Assembly (NCBI RefSeq): GCF_030317145.1 | Contig: NZ_JASZYE010000001.1 | Location: 248,001-312,000 of the forward strand | Length of the DNA stretch: 64,000 bases | Source: Variovorax flavidus | GTDB lineage: Bacteria > Pseudomonadota > Gammaproteobacteria > Burkholderiales > Burkholderiaceae_C | Reading direction: 5' to 3' | Shown here: positions 9,106-18,236 of the stretch, piece by piece | Layout: the number at the start of each line of letters is the position of its first letter | Numbering within the stretch: position 1 is the stretch's first letter | Translations under genes and position numbers: made by a program | The notes under the pieces: model-generated | Seen by the model: the letters and a program-made list of their open reading frames with translations, nothing else | Told to the model about the DNA's origin: nothing | Database searches by the model: none

Positions 9106-10581
9106 TCAGGGCGCGGCGGGCAGGCCGCGAGCCAGTGCGCTCGCCGTCAGGGGGATATGGGTCGGCCAGCGATCGGCCAGATCTCCGTGTCGCCAGACGG
9201 CTTCGCACGCGGCGCTCATCGCCGGGCGACCTGCGGCCAATGTTGCGCCCACCATGCCGGCGAGGACGTCGCCGGTGCCCGCGGTCGCCAGGCGCGCATT
9301 GCCGCTGGAATTGATCACCGGAACTTCGCCTGCATTGGCGATGACCGTGCCGGAGCCCTTGAGCACCACCACGGCGCCATAGCGCTCGGCAAGGCGGCTC
9401 GCCGCGCCAAGCCGATCGCTTTGTACCTCCCGGGTGGTAGCGCCCAACAAGCGAGCTGCTTCCAGCGGATGCGGCGTCAGCACGGTGGATCGTCCGGTTT
9501 GGGATCGGGTTTTCAGGAGGCCCTGCAGGGTGCTGTCGCCGGCAATGGCGTTCAGCGCATCCGCATCGAGCACCAGTGCGTGAGCCGTTTCCAACACCAG
9601 CGGGAGCGCTTCGAGCACTGCCGAACCACCGCCACAGCCGCAAACGACCGTCATCGCACCGAGATCCAGTGTCTCGCGGCGTCGGAACATCAGTTCCGGT
9701 TGAACGAGGTCGAGCGGCGCAATGTCCGTGTCCAGAGGCGCAGCAAACACACGCCCCGCGCCTGCGTTCAGGGCGGCCGAAGCGGCCAGCAAGGCGGCGC
9801 CTGCCATTCCGGGCGCACCGCCGATCACGGCGACATCGCCATAGCTCCCCTTGTGCGATGCCTGCCACCGGGCGGGCGCCGGCGAGGCGCCATGCAACCG
9901 GGCCACGGGCGCTTCGTTGCCCGCGGCAACGCCAAGGTCGTCGAACCATACGTCGCCCGCGGCATCACGGCCCTGTGCGGTGAAGAGGCCGGGCTTGAGG
10001 GTCAGCAGGCTGACGCATACGCGTCGCGAGACGTTGCTGCTGGGCTGAAGCGTCGCAAGGAAGTCTGCCGAGAGCGTGCCGGTATCTGCATTCAGCCCCG
10101 ATGGCGTATCGACGCTCAACACGGGTGCGCGAGAGGCGTGCATCCGCTGCAGCCAGTCCAACATCTGACCGCTGGGCGGCCGCGTGCTGCCAATCCCCAG
10201 GAGTGCATCGATGGCGAGATCGGGATGTTCCGGCGGCGCGTCCGAAAACTGCACGCCGGCTTCTCGCGCTTTCTGCAGCGACGCGCGCGCGTCTTCCGGC
10301 AGGCGACTGTCATCGCCGATGCGCGTGACGACCGTCGCGAAGCCCCGACGCTGGAGTTGTGCCGCCGCTTCGAACCCGTCACCGCCGTTGTTGCCGGGCC
10401 CGCAGGCCACCCAGATCGTGCGCGCATGGGGCGCCGTCGCCATCGCCAGCCGTGCCACCGCGAGACCTGCGCGCTGCATCAGCGTGTGAGGCGCCAGGGT
10501 GGCCGCCGCCGCTTGCTCCATCCGGCGTGTGGCCGCGATGTCGAACAAGGGCGCGGCGCTGGCGGATGTGATGCGTTGCAT
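9106..10581 (-). CDS. nnr: Bifunctional NAD(P)HX epimerase/dehydratase
   Basis: Repairs hydrated NADH and NADPH. The N-terminal YjeF_N epimerase domain (about 1-210, with GPGNNGGDGFEAA) interconverts R- and S-NAD(P)HX. The C-terminal YjeF_C dehydratase domain (about 215-491, with HPLEAARLLG and the GTGDVLAGM nucleotide motif) dehydrates the S form using ADP or ATP. Length 491 residues is normal for the fused enzyme. The gene lies 20 bases downstream of dadA on the same strand, so co-transcription is likely. It converges on the SDR gene. Confidence 0.93.
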   Translation of the reverse strand: MQRITSASAAPLFDIAATRRMEQAAAATLAPHTLMQRAGLAVARLAMATAPHARTIWVACGPGNNGGDGFEAAAQLQRRGFATVVTRIGDDSRLPEDARASLQKAREAGVQFSDAPPEHPDLAIDALLGIGSTRPPSGQMLDWLQRMHASRAPVLSVDTPSGLNADTGTLSADFLATLQPSSNVSRRVCVSLLTLKPGLFTAQGRDAAGDVWFDDLGVAAGNEAPVARLHGASPAPARWQASHKGSYGDVAVIGGAPGMAGAALLAASAALNAGAGRVFAAPLDTDIAPLDLVQPELMFRRRETLDLGAMTVVCGCGGGSAVLEALPLVLETAHALVLDADALNAIAGDSTLQGLLKTRSQTGRSTVLTPHPLEAARLLGATTREVQSDRLGAASRLAERYGAVVVLKGSGTVIANAGEVPVINSSGNARLATAGTGDVLAGMVGATLAAGRPAMSAACEAVWRHGDLADRWPTHIPLTASALARGLPAAP

Positions 10582-10601
10582 GGAATTTGACGCTTGGGGC
10601 G

Positions 10602-11858
10602 TCAGTGTTGCAGCAATCGCTCGATGCCGAGCCCTTCGAGATCGATGCCGGCGTCACGCCCGCCCATGAGATCTGCCAGGACGCGTGCGCTTCCGCAGGA
10701 CAACGCCCAGCCGCTGGAGCCGTGGCCGAGATTCAGCCAGACACCTGGAATGCCGCTCGGCCCGATGATCGGTGGGCCGTCCGGCATCATCGGGCGCGCA
10801 CCCTTCCATTGCTGGACGCCGGCTTGCAGGGTGACTGCGCCTGGGAACCAGTCTTGCAACACCTTGTACAGCGTCTTGAGCGACGCGGGATTCAACGTTC
10901 CCGGCGAGCCACCCAGTTCGGCGCTGCCCGCCACCCGCACGCGCAGGCCCAGCCTGGAGATCGCGACCTTGTACCGTTCGTCCATCACCGCGCTGCGCGG
11001 CGCGTTGAGCGGTTCGCGGATGCTCGCGCTGATCGAATGGCCGTAGACCGGTGCCAGGGGAATGTGCAGGCCCAGGGGCCGGAGCAATCGGGCGGACGCA
11101 ACCCCCGCGCACACCACGACCGCATCGAAGCGGTGGCCCTCGGAGCCGCTCGCCAGCGACAGTTCGGTCGGCGCGGCGCGGCTCAGCGGTGCCAGGTCGC
11201 AGTTGAAATGAAACTGCGCACCCAGGGCCTCGGCTTCCCACTTGAGCAGCAGGGCGAACTGCCTGCAATTCGCAACTTCGTCGTCGGGCAGATGAATGGC
11301 ACCGGCGAGGGGCGTGTCCGTGCTGAGCGCCGGCTCGATCTTTCGCGCTTCGTCGGCATCGACTTCACGGAAGGTGCTCCCGGCCTGACGCAGGACATCG
11401 AGACCAGCCTGAACCAGCTTCTTCTCGCGTTTGGAGCGCAGCAGCACGAGGTAGCCGTCGCTGCGCTCGTAATCGAGATCGCAAGCCTCGGTGATCGTGT
11501 GCAGTCGGGTGCGGCTGTAGAAGGCCAGGCGCTGCATGCGCGCGCGATTGGCCAGATAGGTTTCGAGCTTGCAGGCGCGTTGCCAGCGTGCCATCCATCC
11601 GACGTCACGGGCGGACAGCGGCCAGCGCAGCTTGATGGCCCCGTGAGTGGACAGCAACGAACGCAGCACCTTGCCACGCATGCCAGGGCCGGCCCACGGC
11701 GTCACGTAGCCGGGCGCAACGACACCGGCGTTGGCAAAACTCGATTCTTCGGCGGCAGCGCCGCGGCGCTCGAAAACGACGACCTCGTGGCCATCGGACG
11801 CCAACTCCCATGCAGTGGTGACGCCGATGATTCCGGCTCCCACGATCGCGATTTTCAT
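10602..11858 (-). CDS. dadA: D-amino acid dehydrogenase (FAD)
   Basis: FAD-dependent oxidative deaminase of D-amino acids, usually membrane-associated and feeding electrons to the quinone pool. The N-terminal dinucleotide-binding motif is VGAGIIGVTTAWEL (about 5-18). The DAO-family fold ends with the conserved GHGSSGWALSCGSAR segment (about 375-390), matching the GHGTLGWT-type motif of DadA. Length of 418 residues is typical. It sits between an amidase gene (52 bases upstream) and nnr. No alanine racemase is adjacent, so physiological substrate and regulation are open. Confidence 0.87.
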   Translation of the reverse strand: MKIAIVGAGIIGVTTAWELASDGHEVVVFERRGAAAEESSFANAGVVAPGYVTPWAGPGMRGKVLRSLLSTHGAIKLRWPLSARDVGWMARWQRACKLETYLANRARMQRLAFYSRTRLHTITEACDLDYERSDGYLVLLRSKREKKLVQAGLDVLRQAGSTFREVDADEARKIEPALSTDTPLAGAIHLPDDEVANCRQFALLLKWEAEALGAQFHFNCDLAPLSRAAPTELSLASGSEGHRFDAVVVCAGVASARLLRPLGLHIPLAPVYGHSISASIREPLNAPRSAVMDERYKVAISRLGLRVRVAGSAELGGSPGTLNPASLKTLYKVLQDWFPGAVTLQAGVQQWKGARPMMPDGPPIIGPSGIPGVWLNLGHGSSGWALSCGSARVLADLMGGRDAGIDLEGLGIERLLQH

Positions 11859-11910
11859 TCGTTTCTTTGCGGTGAAATTTATTCTTCGGCGCCTCCGTGG
11901 CGCCCGGCAA

Positions 11911-13239
11911 TCATCGCTCCTGCAGAGCGTGCTCGGCCTGCAGCGCGACGGCTAGTACCGCGTCGTCGTGCAGTGCAGCATGCCAGAGCATGAGGCCAAC
12001 GGGCAGTTCGCCCGCAACCTGGCACGGGATCGAGATGGCGCAGCCGTCGAGCATGTTGACGACGGAGGGATTGCGCAGCAACAGCGCATTGACGCGGAAG
12101 AATTCGGCGTCGCGCTCCTCGCCGGGCGCAACGCTCGCGATCGTCGGTGCGGTGATCGGCACCGTGGGCGACAGCACCGCGTCGAACGGGGCGAGCGAGC
12201 GCTCCATGCGCGCGATCCAGCCGCGGCGGGCATTGCCGAGCTCGATGTATTCGTGCGCCTTCATGGTCGCGCCCTTGAGGATGCGTTGCGCGACGCGCGG
12301 GTCGTAGCCGGCGCCGCTGCGCTCCATCAGCAGGCGATGCCAGGCGTAGGCCTCGGCGGCCGAAAAACCCCCGGTCGAGTTGATCGAAGGCAGGTCGGCA
12401 AGCTCCGAGAGGCCGATTTCCTCGACGCGGGCGCCGGCGCTGCGCAGTTTCGTCAGGGTTCGCTCGAAGGCCTTTGCGACGACGGGGTCGAGTTCATCCA
12501 GGAAGAGGTCCTTGACGACCGCGAGGCGGTAGGCCGCCAATGGCGCTGAGCCGGCCGTGACCCGGCGGGCGGCGAGGATTTCATGCGCCGTGATCGCATC
12601 GCGTACTGACCGCGTCATGGCGCAGACGGTGTCGAGGGTGGTGGACAGCGGGACGGCGCCCTCCGTCGGTACCAGTCGCGCCGTGTTCTTGAAGCCGACG
12701 ATGCCGTTCAGGGCCGCAGGGATGCGGATCGAGCCGCCGGTGTCCGACCCGAGCCCGATGAATGCCGCGCCGGTCGCCACCGACACCGCGGCGCCCGAGG
12801 AGGATCCGCCAGGAATGCGGGGCGTGGCCGGGTCGTTCGGGTTTGCCGGCGTTCCGTGATGCGGATTCACGCCCACGCCCGAAAAGGCGAACTCCGTCAT
12901 GTTGGTGCGGCCGAGCAGGGCGCCGCCCGCCGCGCGCAACCGGGCGACCGCCGCCGCGTCCGCCTTGGCGGCCGGCGCATGGGCCAGCACCACGGAGCCC
13001 GCGGGCGTTGGCTGGCCGGCGACATCGAACAGATCCTTGACCGAAAAGGCCAGACCGGCCAGCGGCTGCCGGGGATCTGCGGCGGCAGCGGCATGACGGG
13101 CTTCGTCGAACAGCTTTCGCGTGAAGACCTGATCGCATGCAGCCGATTCGGCAACCGCAATGGCCTGCTCCATTTTGGTGCGCGCGTCGGAACTGCCGGC
13201 CAGCAGGGCGAGGCGGGTGGCGTGCAAGTCTGGGCGCAT
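11911..13239 (-). CDS. Amidase signature family hydrolase
   Basis: Amide hydrolase with a Ser-cisSer-Lys triad: Lys68 in FSVKDLFDV, cis-Ser in PGGSSSGA (about 144-150) and nucleophile Ser170 in GSDTGGSIRIPA. I start at the ATG at 13237-13239 (MRPDLHAT, 442 residues). The frame is open upstream to 13425, but that stretch overlaps the rpsB leader and lacks family similarity. No strong Shine-Dalgarno is visible. The likely role is hydrolysis of a small amide or nitrile-derived amide. Being next to dadA hints at use of amidated or D-amino acids, which is inference. It is divergent from rpsB. Confidence 0.85.
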   Translation of the reverse strand: MRPDLHATRLALLAGSSDARTKMEQAIAVAESAACDQVFTRKLFDEARHAAAAADPRQPLAGLAFSVKDLFDVAGQPTPAGSVVLAHAPAAKADAAAVARLRAAGGALLGRTNMTEFAFSGVGVNPHHGTPANPNDPATPRIPGGSSSGAAVSVATGAAFIGLGSDTGGSIRIPAALNGIVGFKNTARLVPTEGAVPLSTTLDTVCAMTRSVRDAITAHEILAARRVTAGSAPLAAYRLAVVKDLFLDELDPVVAKAFERTLTKLRSAGARVEEIGLSELADLPSINSTGGFSAAEAYAWHRLLMERSGAGYDPRVAQRILKGATMKAHEYIELGNARRGWIARMERSLAPFDAVLSPTVPITAPTIASVAPGEERDAEFFRVNALLLRNPSVVNMLDGCAISIPCQVAGELPVGLMLWHAALHDDAVLAVALQAEHALQER

Positions 13240-13282
13240 GGTCTGGTGCTGGGAAATGTGGGGGGAGGGGAGGGTGGTGCGT

Positions 13283-13290
13283 GCTATACT
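13283..13290 (+). promoter_or_regulatory. Extended -10 promoter of rpsB
   Basis: TATACT at 13285-13290 is preceded by TG one base away (an extended -10), but no -35 hexamer is recognisable. The -35 region instead lies in a G-rich tract (GGGGGG, GGGG and GGG runs between 13260 and 13274). This would start transcription near 13297, about 146 bases before the rpsB ATG. Confidence 0.6.
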
Positions 13291-13296
13291 CTTTGG

Positions 13297-13442
13297 GTTT
13301 CGCCCCGGGTACTTTCCCGCTGCGAGACGCATCCGCAAACCAGCCCATTCAAGGTGTTGTGATCTCCATTCCATCGAAGAAATTCGAATGAATGGCACAC
13401 AAAACGGGCTGGATTTTAGACCCAACCTTTGGAGTTATTCCT
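13297..13442 (+). promoter_or_regulatory. Structured rpsB 5' leader (candidate S2 autoregulatory element)
   Basis: The leader can fold into one long interrupted hairpin: CCAGCCC (13340-13346) with GGGCTGG (13406-13412); TTGTG (13357-13361) with CACAA (13398-13402); CCATTC (13366-13371) with GAATGG (13390-13395); and CGAA/TTCG closed by a GAAA tetraloop (13379-13382). The rpsB ribosome site GGAG (13431-13434) follows. In E. coli, S2 represses rpsB-tsf through the rpsB leader, so a similar role is plausible. Whether this structure is homologous is unknown. Confidence 0.5.
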
Positions 13443-14198
13443 ATGTCGACCACCATGCGCGAAATGCTGGAAGCCGGTGTCCACTTTGGTCACCAAACCC
13501 GCTTCTGGAACCCCAAGATGGCCCCGTTCATCTTCGGCCATCGCAACAAGATTCACATCATCAACCTGGAAAAGTCGCTTCCGATGTTCCAGGACGCGAT
13601 GAAGTACGCCAAGCAGCTCACCGCCAACCGCGGCACGATCCTGATGGTCGGCACCAAGCGCCAGGCCCGCGAAATCGTCGCGGCTGAAGCCCGTCGTGCT
13701 GGCGTTCCCTACGTTGACACCCGTTGGCTCGGCGGCATGCTGACCAACTTCAAGACCGTCAAGACCTCGATCAAGCGCCTGAAGGACATGAAGGCCCAGC
13801 TCGAAGCCGGCCTCGACAGCCTGAGCAAGAAAGAACAGCTCACCTTCACGCGCGAAATCGAGAAGCTCGAGAAGGACATCGGCGGCATCCAGGACATGAC
13901 CGCGCTGCCCGATGCCATCTTCGTGATCGACGTGGGCTTCCACAAGATCGCCGTTGCCGAAGCCAAGAAGCTGGGCATCCCGCTGATTGGTGTGGTGGAC
14001 TCCAACCACTCGCCCGAAGGCATCGACTACGTGATCCCTGGCAACGACGACTCGTCCAAGGCTGTCACGTTGTACGCCCGCGGCATCGCCGACGCGATCA
14101 TCGAAGGCCGTTCCAGCGCTGTCAGCGACGTGGTGAAGGCCGTGTCCGAAGGCAATTCCGATGAGTTCGTCGAGGTCGAAGAGGGCGCTTCCGCCTGA
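13443..14198 (+). CDS. rpsB: 30S ribosomal protein S2
   Basis: Small-subunit ribosomal protein, needed with S1 for mRNA docking. The 251-residue sequence has the family start [20 protein letters not shown], the GTKRQA region (about 67-72) and the conserved [25 protein letters not shown] segment near 190-210. The coiled-coil insert lies at about 105-150. ATG 13443 has GGAG eight bases upstream; an upstream in-frame ATG at 13392 falls within the leader hairpin and lacks similarity. It starts the long translation/envelope operon, with an intrinsic terminator directly after it. Confidence 0.98.
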   Translation: MSTTMREMLEAGVHFGHQTRFWNPKMAPFIFGHRNKIHIINLEKSLPMFQDAMKYAKQLTANRGTILMVGTKRQAREIVAAEARRAGVPYVDTRWLGGMLTNFKTVKTSIKRLKDMKAQLEAGLDSLSKKEQLTFTREIEKLEKDIGGIQDMTALPDAIFVIDVGFHKIAVAEAKKLGIPLIGVVDSNHSPEGIDYVIPGNDDSSKAVTLYARGIADAIIEGRSSAVSDVVKAVSEGNSDEFVEVEEGASA

Positions 14199-14221
14199 TT
14201 TGCGCTCGCACGAGCCTGAAG

Positions 14222-14248
14222 AAGGGGCTTTGTTGCCCCTTTTTTTTA
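14222..14248 (+). terminator. Terminator/attenuator between rpsB and tsf
   Basis: AAGGGGC (14222-14228) pairs with GCCCCTT (14235-14241) across a 6-base loop and is followed by eight Ts. It probably lowers tsf expression relative to rpsB rather than fully ending the transcript, since rpsB-tsf linkage is conserved. Confidence 0.85.
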
Positions 14249-14310
14249 ATCTGATTTTCGTGGCGCCCGGTGCGGGTCGCCACAACTGACAAACCGAACG
14301 GAGAACACAC

Positions 14311-15234
14311 ATGGCAACAATCACCGCAAGCATGGTCGGCGAACTGCGCGCAAAGACCGACGCCCCGATGATGGAATGCAAGAAGGCCCTGACCGAAGCC
14401 GACGGCAACATGGACAAGGCCGAAGAGCTCCTGCGCATCAAGCTGGGCAACAAGGCTGGCAAGGCTTCCGGTCGCATCACGGCCGAAGGCGTGGTCACGG
14501 CGTTCGTCGACGGCGATGCCGGCGCGATGATCGAGATCAACTGTGAAACCGACTTCGTCACCAAGAACGACAGCTTCCTTGCAATGGCGAACGCTGCCGC
14601 CATGCTGGTCGCCAAGCACAACCCCGCCGACCTCGCCGCGCTGGGCGCGCTGGCGTATGAGCAGGACGGCTTCGGCCCCACGCTCGAAGACGTGCGCAAG
14701 GGTCTGATCGGCAAGATCGGCGAAAACATGAGCTTCCGCCGCTTCAAGCGCTTCGCCGGCAACGGCAAGCTGGCCTCGTACCTGCACGGCACGCGCATCG
14801 GCGTGATGGTCGAATTCGAAGGCGACGACGCCTCGGCCAAGGACGTCGCCATGCACATCGCCGCCATGAAGCCGGTCGCTATCTCCAGCGCTGACGTTCC
14901 CGCCGACCTGATCGAGAAGGAACGTGCGGTCGCAGCCGGCAAGGCCGAGGAAGACCGCAAGACGGCCGAAGCCGAAGGCAAGAAGCCGCAGCCTGCCGAC
15001 ATCGTTGCCAAGCGCATCGAAGGCGGCGTGCAGAAGTACCTGAAGGAAGTGTCGCTGCACAACCAGGCTTTCGTGAAGAACGACAAGCAGACCGTGGAGC
15101 AGATGCTCAAGGCGGCCAACACGTCCATCAAGGGCTTCACGCTCTACGTGGTGGGCGAAGGCATCGAAAAGAAGGTTGACGACTTCGCGGCCGAAGTGGC
15201 TGCGCAGGTCGCCGCCGCCAAGGCTGCGGCGTAA
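14311..15234 (+). CDS. tsf: Elongation factor Ts
   Basis: Guanine-nucleotide exchange factor that recharges EF-Tu. The N-terminal UBA-like domain carries the family motif [16 protein letters not shown] (about 11-26), and the core contains [10 protein letters not shown] (about 79-88). The Ala/Lys-rich C-terminal helix region ends in AAKAAA. Length 307 is typical of betaproteobacteria. GGAGA lies seven bases before the ATG. It is preceded by a terminator-like hairpin and followed by a 14-bp hairpin. Confidence 0.98.
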   Translation: MATITASMVGELRAKTDAPMMECKKALTEADGNMDKAEELLRIKLGNKAGKASGRITAEGVVTAFVDGDAGAMIEINCETDFVTKNDSFLAMANAAAMLVAKHNPADLAALGALAYEQDGFGPTLEDVRKGLIGKIGENMSFRRFKRFAGNGKLASYLHGTRIGVMVEFEGDDASAKDVAMHIAAMKPVAISSADVPADLIEKERAVAAGKAEEDRKTAEAEGKKPQPADIVAKRIEGGVQKYLKEVSLHNQAFVKNDKQTVEQMLKAANTSIKGFTLYVVGEGIEKKVDDFAAEVAAQVAAAKAAA

Positions 15235-15246
15235 GTCACGCCGCCC

Positions 15247-15277
15247 GGATCGGCGGCGCATGGTGCGCTGCCGATCC
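15247..15277 (+). terminator. Strong 14-bp hairpin between tsf and pyrH
   Basis: GGATCGGCGGCGCA (15247-15260) pairs fully (one G-U) with TGCGCTGCCGATCC (15264-15277) around a TGG loop. No T tract follows, so it is not a standard intrinsic terminator. It may pause polymerase, block 3' exonucleases or weakly terminate. A TACACT -10-like box (15292-15297) just downstream could start pyrH independently. Confidence 0.6.
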
Positions 15278-15328
15278 TTACTGTCACGTTTTACACTCGC
15301 CCCGCCAACCCCTCCAAAGGAACGATCC

Positions 15329-16051
15329 ATGCATGAAGCCCGCCCAGCCCACAAGCGAATCTTGTTGAAGCTGTCGGGTGAGGCATTGATGGGGGACGAT
15401 GCTTTCGGCATCAATCGCGCGACCATCGTTCGCATGGTCGGCGAGGTGGCGGAAGTGGTGAACATGGGCGTCGAGGTGGCCGTCGTGATCGGCGGCGGCA
15501 ATATCTTTCGCGGTGTCGCGGGAGGCTCCGTGGGCATGGACCGCGCCACTGCCGACTACATGGGCATGCTGGCGACCGTCATGAATGCACTCGCCTTGGC
15601 CGACGCGATGAACAAGCAAGGCCTGATCGCCCGCGTGATGTCGGCCATCGCCATCGAACAGGTGGTCGAGCCCTATGTGCGTCCCAAGGCCCTCCAGTAC
15701 CTGGAGGAAGGCAAGGTTGTGATTTTTGCCGCCGGCACCGGCAATCCGTTCTTCACGACGGATACGGCCGCCGCGCTGCGTGGCGCCGAGATCGGCGCCG
15801 AACTCGTGCTCAAGGCGACGAAGGTCGATGGCGTCTATACCGCGGATCCCAAGAAGGATCTGAGCGCCACCCGTTACGCCCGGCTGAGCTTCGACGAAGC
15901 CATTGCACAGAATCTTGGCATCATGGACGCCACCGCCTTTGCGCTGTGCCGCGACCAGAATCTGCCCATCAAGGTGTTCTCGATCTTCAAGAATGGCGCG
16001 CTCAAGCGCGTCGTGATGGGCGAGGACGAAGGCACGCTGGTGCACGCCTGA
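15329..16051 (+). CDS. pyrH: UMP kinase
   Basis: Phosphorylates UMP to UDP for pyrimidine nucleotide supply, and is allosterically controlled by GTP and UTP in bacteria. The 240-residue amino-acid-kinase fold shows [11 protein letters not shown] (about 12-22), GGGNIFRG (about 54-61), and the [14 protein letters not shown] segment (about 168-181) typical of bacterial PyrH. ATG 15329 follows AAAGGAA by six bases. It lies between tsf and frr as in many proteobacteria. Confidence 0.97.
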   Translation: MHEARPAHKRILLKLSGEALMGDDAFGINRATIVRMVGEVAEVVNMGVEVAVVIGGGNIFRGVAGGSVGMDRATADYMGMLATVMNALALADAMNKQGLIARVMSAIAIEQVVEPYVRPKALQYLEEGKVVIFAAGTGNPFFTTDTAAALRGAEIGAELVLKATKVDGVYTADPKKDLSATRYARLSFDEAIAQNLGIMDATAFALCRDQNLPIKVFSIFKNGALKRVVMGEDEGTLVHA

Positions 16052-16086
16052 AAGAATCATCGTCCGGGATCCAAGGAATCGTAGAG

Positions 16087-16650
16087 ATGACCACCATTGC
16101 AGATATCCGCAACGCAACCGACGCGAAGATGAACCAATCGCTCGCTGCGTTCCAGAACAACCTCACCAAGATCCGTACGGGTCGCGCCAATCCGGCGCTG
16201 CTGGATTCGATCCACGTCGACTATTACGGCTCTTCGGTTCCGCTCTCGCAAGTCGCGAATGTCGCGCTGCTCGACTCGCGCACCATCAGCGTTCAGCCCT
16301 GGGAAAAGGGCATGGGCGCCAAGATCGAAAAGGCGATCCGCGAAAGCGACCTCGGGCTGAACCCCGCGTCGATGGGCGACCTGATCCGTGTGCCGCTGCC
16401 GCCGATGAGCGAAGAGCGCCGCAAGGAAATGACCAAGCTCGTTCGCAATGAAGGCGAGAGCGCCAAGATCGCGACGCGCAACCTCCGCCGCGATGCCAAC
16501 GACGCGATCAAGAAACTGGTCAAGGACAAGCTCGCTTCCGAGGACGATCAAAAGCGTGCCGAAGCCGAGATCCAGAAGGTGACCGATCGCCACATCGCCG
16601 AGATCGATCGGCTCGTGGCGGCCAAGGAAGCCGAGATCATGGCGGTTTGA
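16087..16650 (+). CDS. frr: Ribosome recycling factor
   Basis: Splits post-termination ribosomes together with EF-G. The 187-residue sequence shows the family features: [13 protein letters not shown] (about 28-40), [14 protein letters not shown] (about 79-92), and the long charged helical hairpin at the C-terminus ([16 protein letters not shown] onward). The ATG at 16087 follows pyrH by 35 bases. The stop codon is one base before the GTG start of uppS, so the two are translationally coupled. Confidence 0.97.
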   Translation: MTTIADIRNATDAKMNQSLAAFQNNLTKIRTGRANPALLDSIHVDYYGSSVPLSQVANVALLDSRTISVQPWEKGMGAKIEKAIRESDLGLNPASMGDLIRVPLPPMSEERRKEMTKLVRNEGESAKIATRNLRRDANDAIKKLVKDKLASEDDQKRAEAEIQKVTDRHIAEIDRLVAAKEAEIMAV

Positions 16651-16651
16651 C

Positions 16652-17386
16652 GTGAAGCCCGCGCGTGTCATCCCCCATCACATTGCCATCGTCATGGATG
16701 GCAATGGACGGTGGGCCACGCGCCGCTTCCTGCCTCGCGTCGCGGGGCACAAGCAGGGCGTCGAGTCCCTGCGGCGTTGCGTCAAGGCCTGCGTGGCCCG
16801 AGGCGTCGGCGTCCTGACGGTGTTTGCTTTTTCGTCCGAGAACTGGAATCGACCCGTCGAGGAAGTTTCGGGGTTGATGGACCTGATGGTCGGAGCGCTC
16901 GGAAGGGAAGTGCCGAAGTTGAGCCATGACGGCGTGCGGTTGCATTTCGTCGGGGAGCGCGGCGGGTTGTCCGAAAAGATCATCGCAGGCCTAGTCCAGG
17001 CCGAGGCCGCGACGGCGCACAACAGCCGCCTCGTGCTGAACGTCTGCTTCAACTATGGCGGCCGATGGGATATCGCCAGGGCTGCAGCACAGATCGTTGC
17101 GCGTGGCGAGGCGCTCACCGAGGCCAATCTCGATGCGGCCATGGCCCTGTCGCACGTGCCCGATCCCGACCTGTTCATCCGCACCGGCGGGGAGCAGCGG
17201 CTCTCCAATTTCCTTCTCTGGCAGAGCGCCTACGCCGAGTTGTACTTCAGTGATCGCCTGTGGCCTGAGTTCGACGAGGCCGCGCTGGACGATGCGATTG
17301 CCGCCTTTCAGCTCCGCGAGCGCCGGTTTGGCCAGACTTCCGCGCAGCTCGGCGCCAGCGCGCAGCCCGATCAGCAAGTAGCCTGA
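16652..17386 (+). CDS. uppS: Undecaprenyl diphosphate synthase
   Basis: Cis-prenyltransferase that makes the C55 lipid carrier for peptidoglycan, O-antigen and other envelope polymers. It carries IVMDGNGRWA (about 13-22, catalytic Asp), FSSENW (about 65-70) and the signature RTGGEQRLSNFLLWQSAYAE (about 181-200). The GTG start at 16652 lies one base after the frr stop. Length 244 is normal. It begins the envelope half of the operon with cdsA and dxr. Confidence 0.96.
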   Translation: MKPARVIPHHIAIVMDGNGRWATRRFLPRVAGHKQGVESLRRCVKACVARGVGVLTVFAFSSENWNRPVEEVSGLMDLMVGALGREVPKLSHDGVRLHFVGERGGLSEKIIAGLVQAEAATAHNSRLVLNVCFNYGGRWDIARAAAQIVARGEALTEANLDAAMALSHVPDPDLFIRTGGEQRLSNFLLWQSAYAELYFSDRLWPEFDEAALDDAIAAFQLRERRFGQTSAQLGASAQPDQQVA

Positions 17387-17390
17387 GCGC

Positions 17391-18236
17391 ATGCTCAAAC
17401 AACGAATCATCACTGCGGTCGTCTTGCTGGCGATCCTGCTGCCCGCGCTCTTCTATCCTTCGTACGTGCCTTTCGCCTGGGTCATGCTGGCGCTGATCGG
17501 CGCCGCAGCCTGGGAATGGGGGCGCCTGAACGACTACGGTCCGCGCCTGTCGCTGTTTCTCGGCGCCGAAATGATCCTGCTTTGCGGGCTGACCTGGTGG
17601 TTGGGCCTGCTCCAGGTGCCGTTGCTGGCCGTCTGGATTGTCGCCAGTGCCGCATGGGTTCTGGGGGGCGCCGCGCTGCTGCGCGTCGCCGTGCCCGGCT
17701 GGCCGCGCGTGCCCAAGGGCCTGCGTCTGGTCGGCGGCTTGCTGGCTTTGTGGGTGGCCTGGCTGGCTGCGGTGCAGGCACGCATGGTGGGGATCAATTT
17801 CCTGCTGTCGATTCTGGTTCTCGTGTGGGTTGCCGACGTTTTCGCGTATTTCACCGGTCGGGCCTTCGGCCTCAGGTTCACCCGGAACAAGCTCGCGCCC
17901 ACCATCAGTCCCGGCAAGAGCTGGGAAGGCGTCTGGGGCGGCATGGCCGGCGTGATCGTTCTGGCGCTCGCATGGGTCTGGGCCGATTCGGCAGCGCAGG
18001 CTTCCGATCCCAGCCTCTACACGCGACTGACCGAGCGCGGCTGGTGGCTGCTGCTGATCAGCGTGGTGTTTCTCTCGGCCATGAGCGTGGTCGGCGATCT
18101 GGTCGAATCCCTGATCAAGCGCAGCGCGGGCGCCAAGGACAGCAGCGGCCTGTTGCCCGGTCATGGCGGCGTACTCGACCGAATTGACGCGCTCCTTCCC
18201 ACGCTGCCTATTGCAATGATGTTGGCATTTCTGTGA
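17391..18236 (+). CDS. cdsA: Phosphatidate cytidylyltransferase
   Basis: Integral inner-membrane enzyme that makes CDP-diacylglycerol from phosphatidic acid and CTP, the branch point to all phospholipids. The 281 residues contain about seven or eight hydrophobic segments. The C-terminal signature runs from about 237 ([10 protein letters not shown]) to 262 ([10 protein letters not shown]), with the metal-binding Asp residues. ATG 17391 follows the uppS stop by four bases. Its TGA overlaps the dxr GTG (GTGA), so translation is coupled. Confidence 0.95.
   Translation: MLKQRIITAVVLLAILLPALFYPSYVPFAWVMLALIGAAAWEWGRLNDYGPRLSLFLGAEMILLCGLTWWLGLLQVPLLAVWIVASAAWVLGGAALLRVAVPGWPRVPKGLRLVGGLLALWVAWLAAVQARMVGINFLLSILVLVWVADVFAYFTGRAFGLRFTRNKLAPTISPGKSWEGVWGGMAGVIVLALAWVWADSAAQASDPSLYTRLTERGWWLLLISVVFLSAMSVVGDLVESLIKRSAGAKDSSGLLPGHGGVLDRIDALLPTLPIAMMLAFL

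Noticed and set aside
13260..13277. Canonical G-quadruplex near rpsB
   Set aside because: Only three separated G-runs of three or more plus a GG; the standard four-run pattern is not met.
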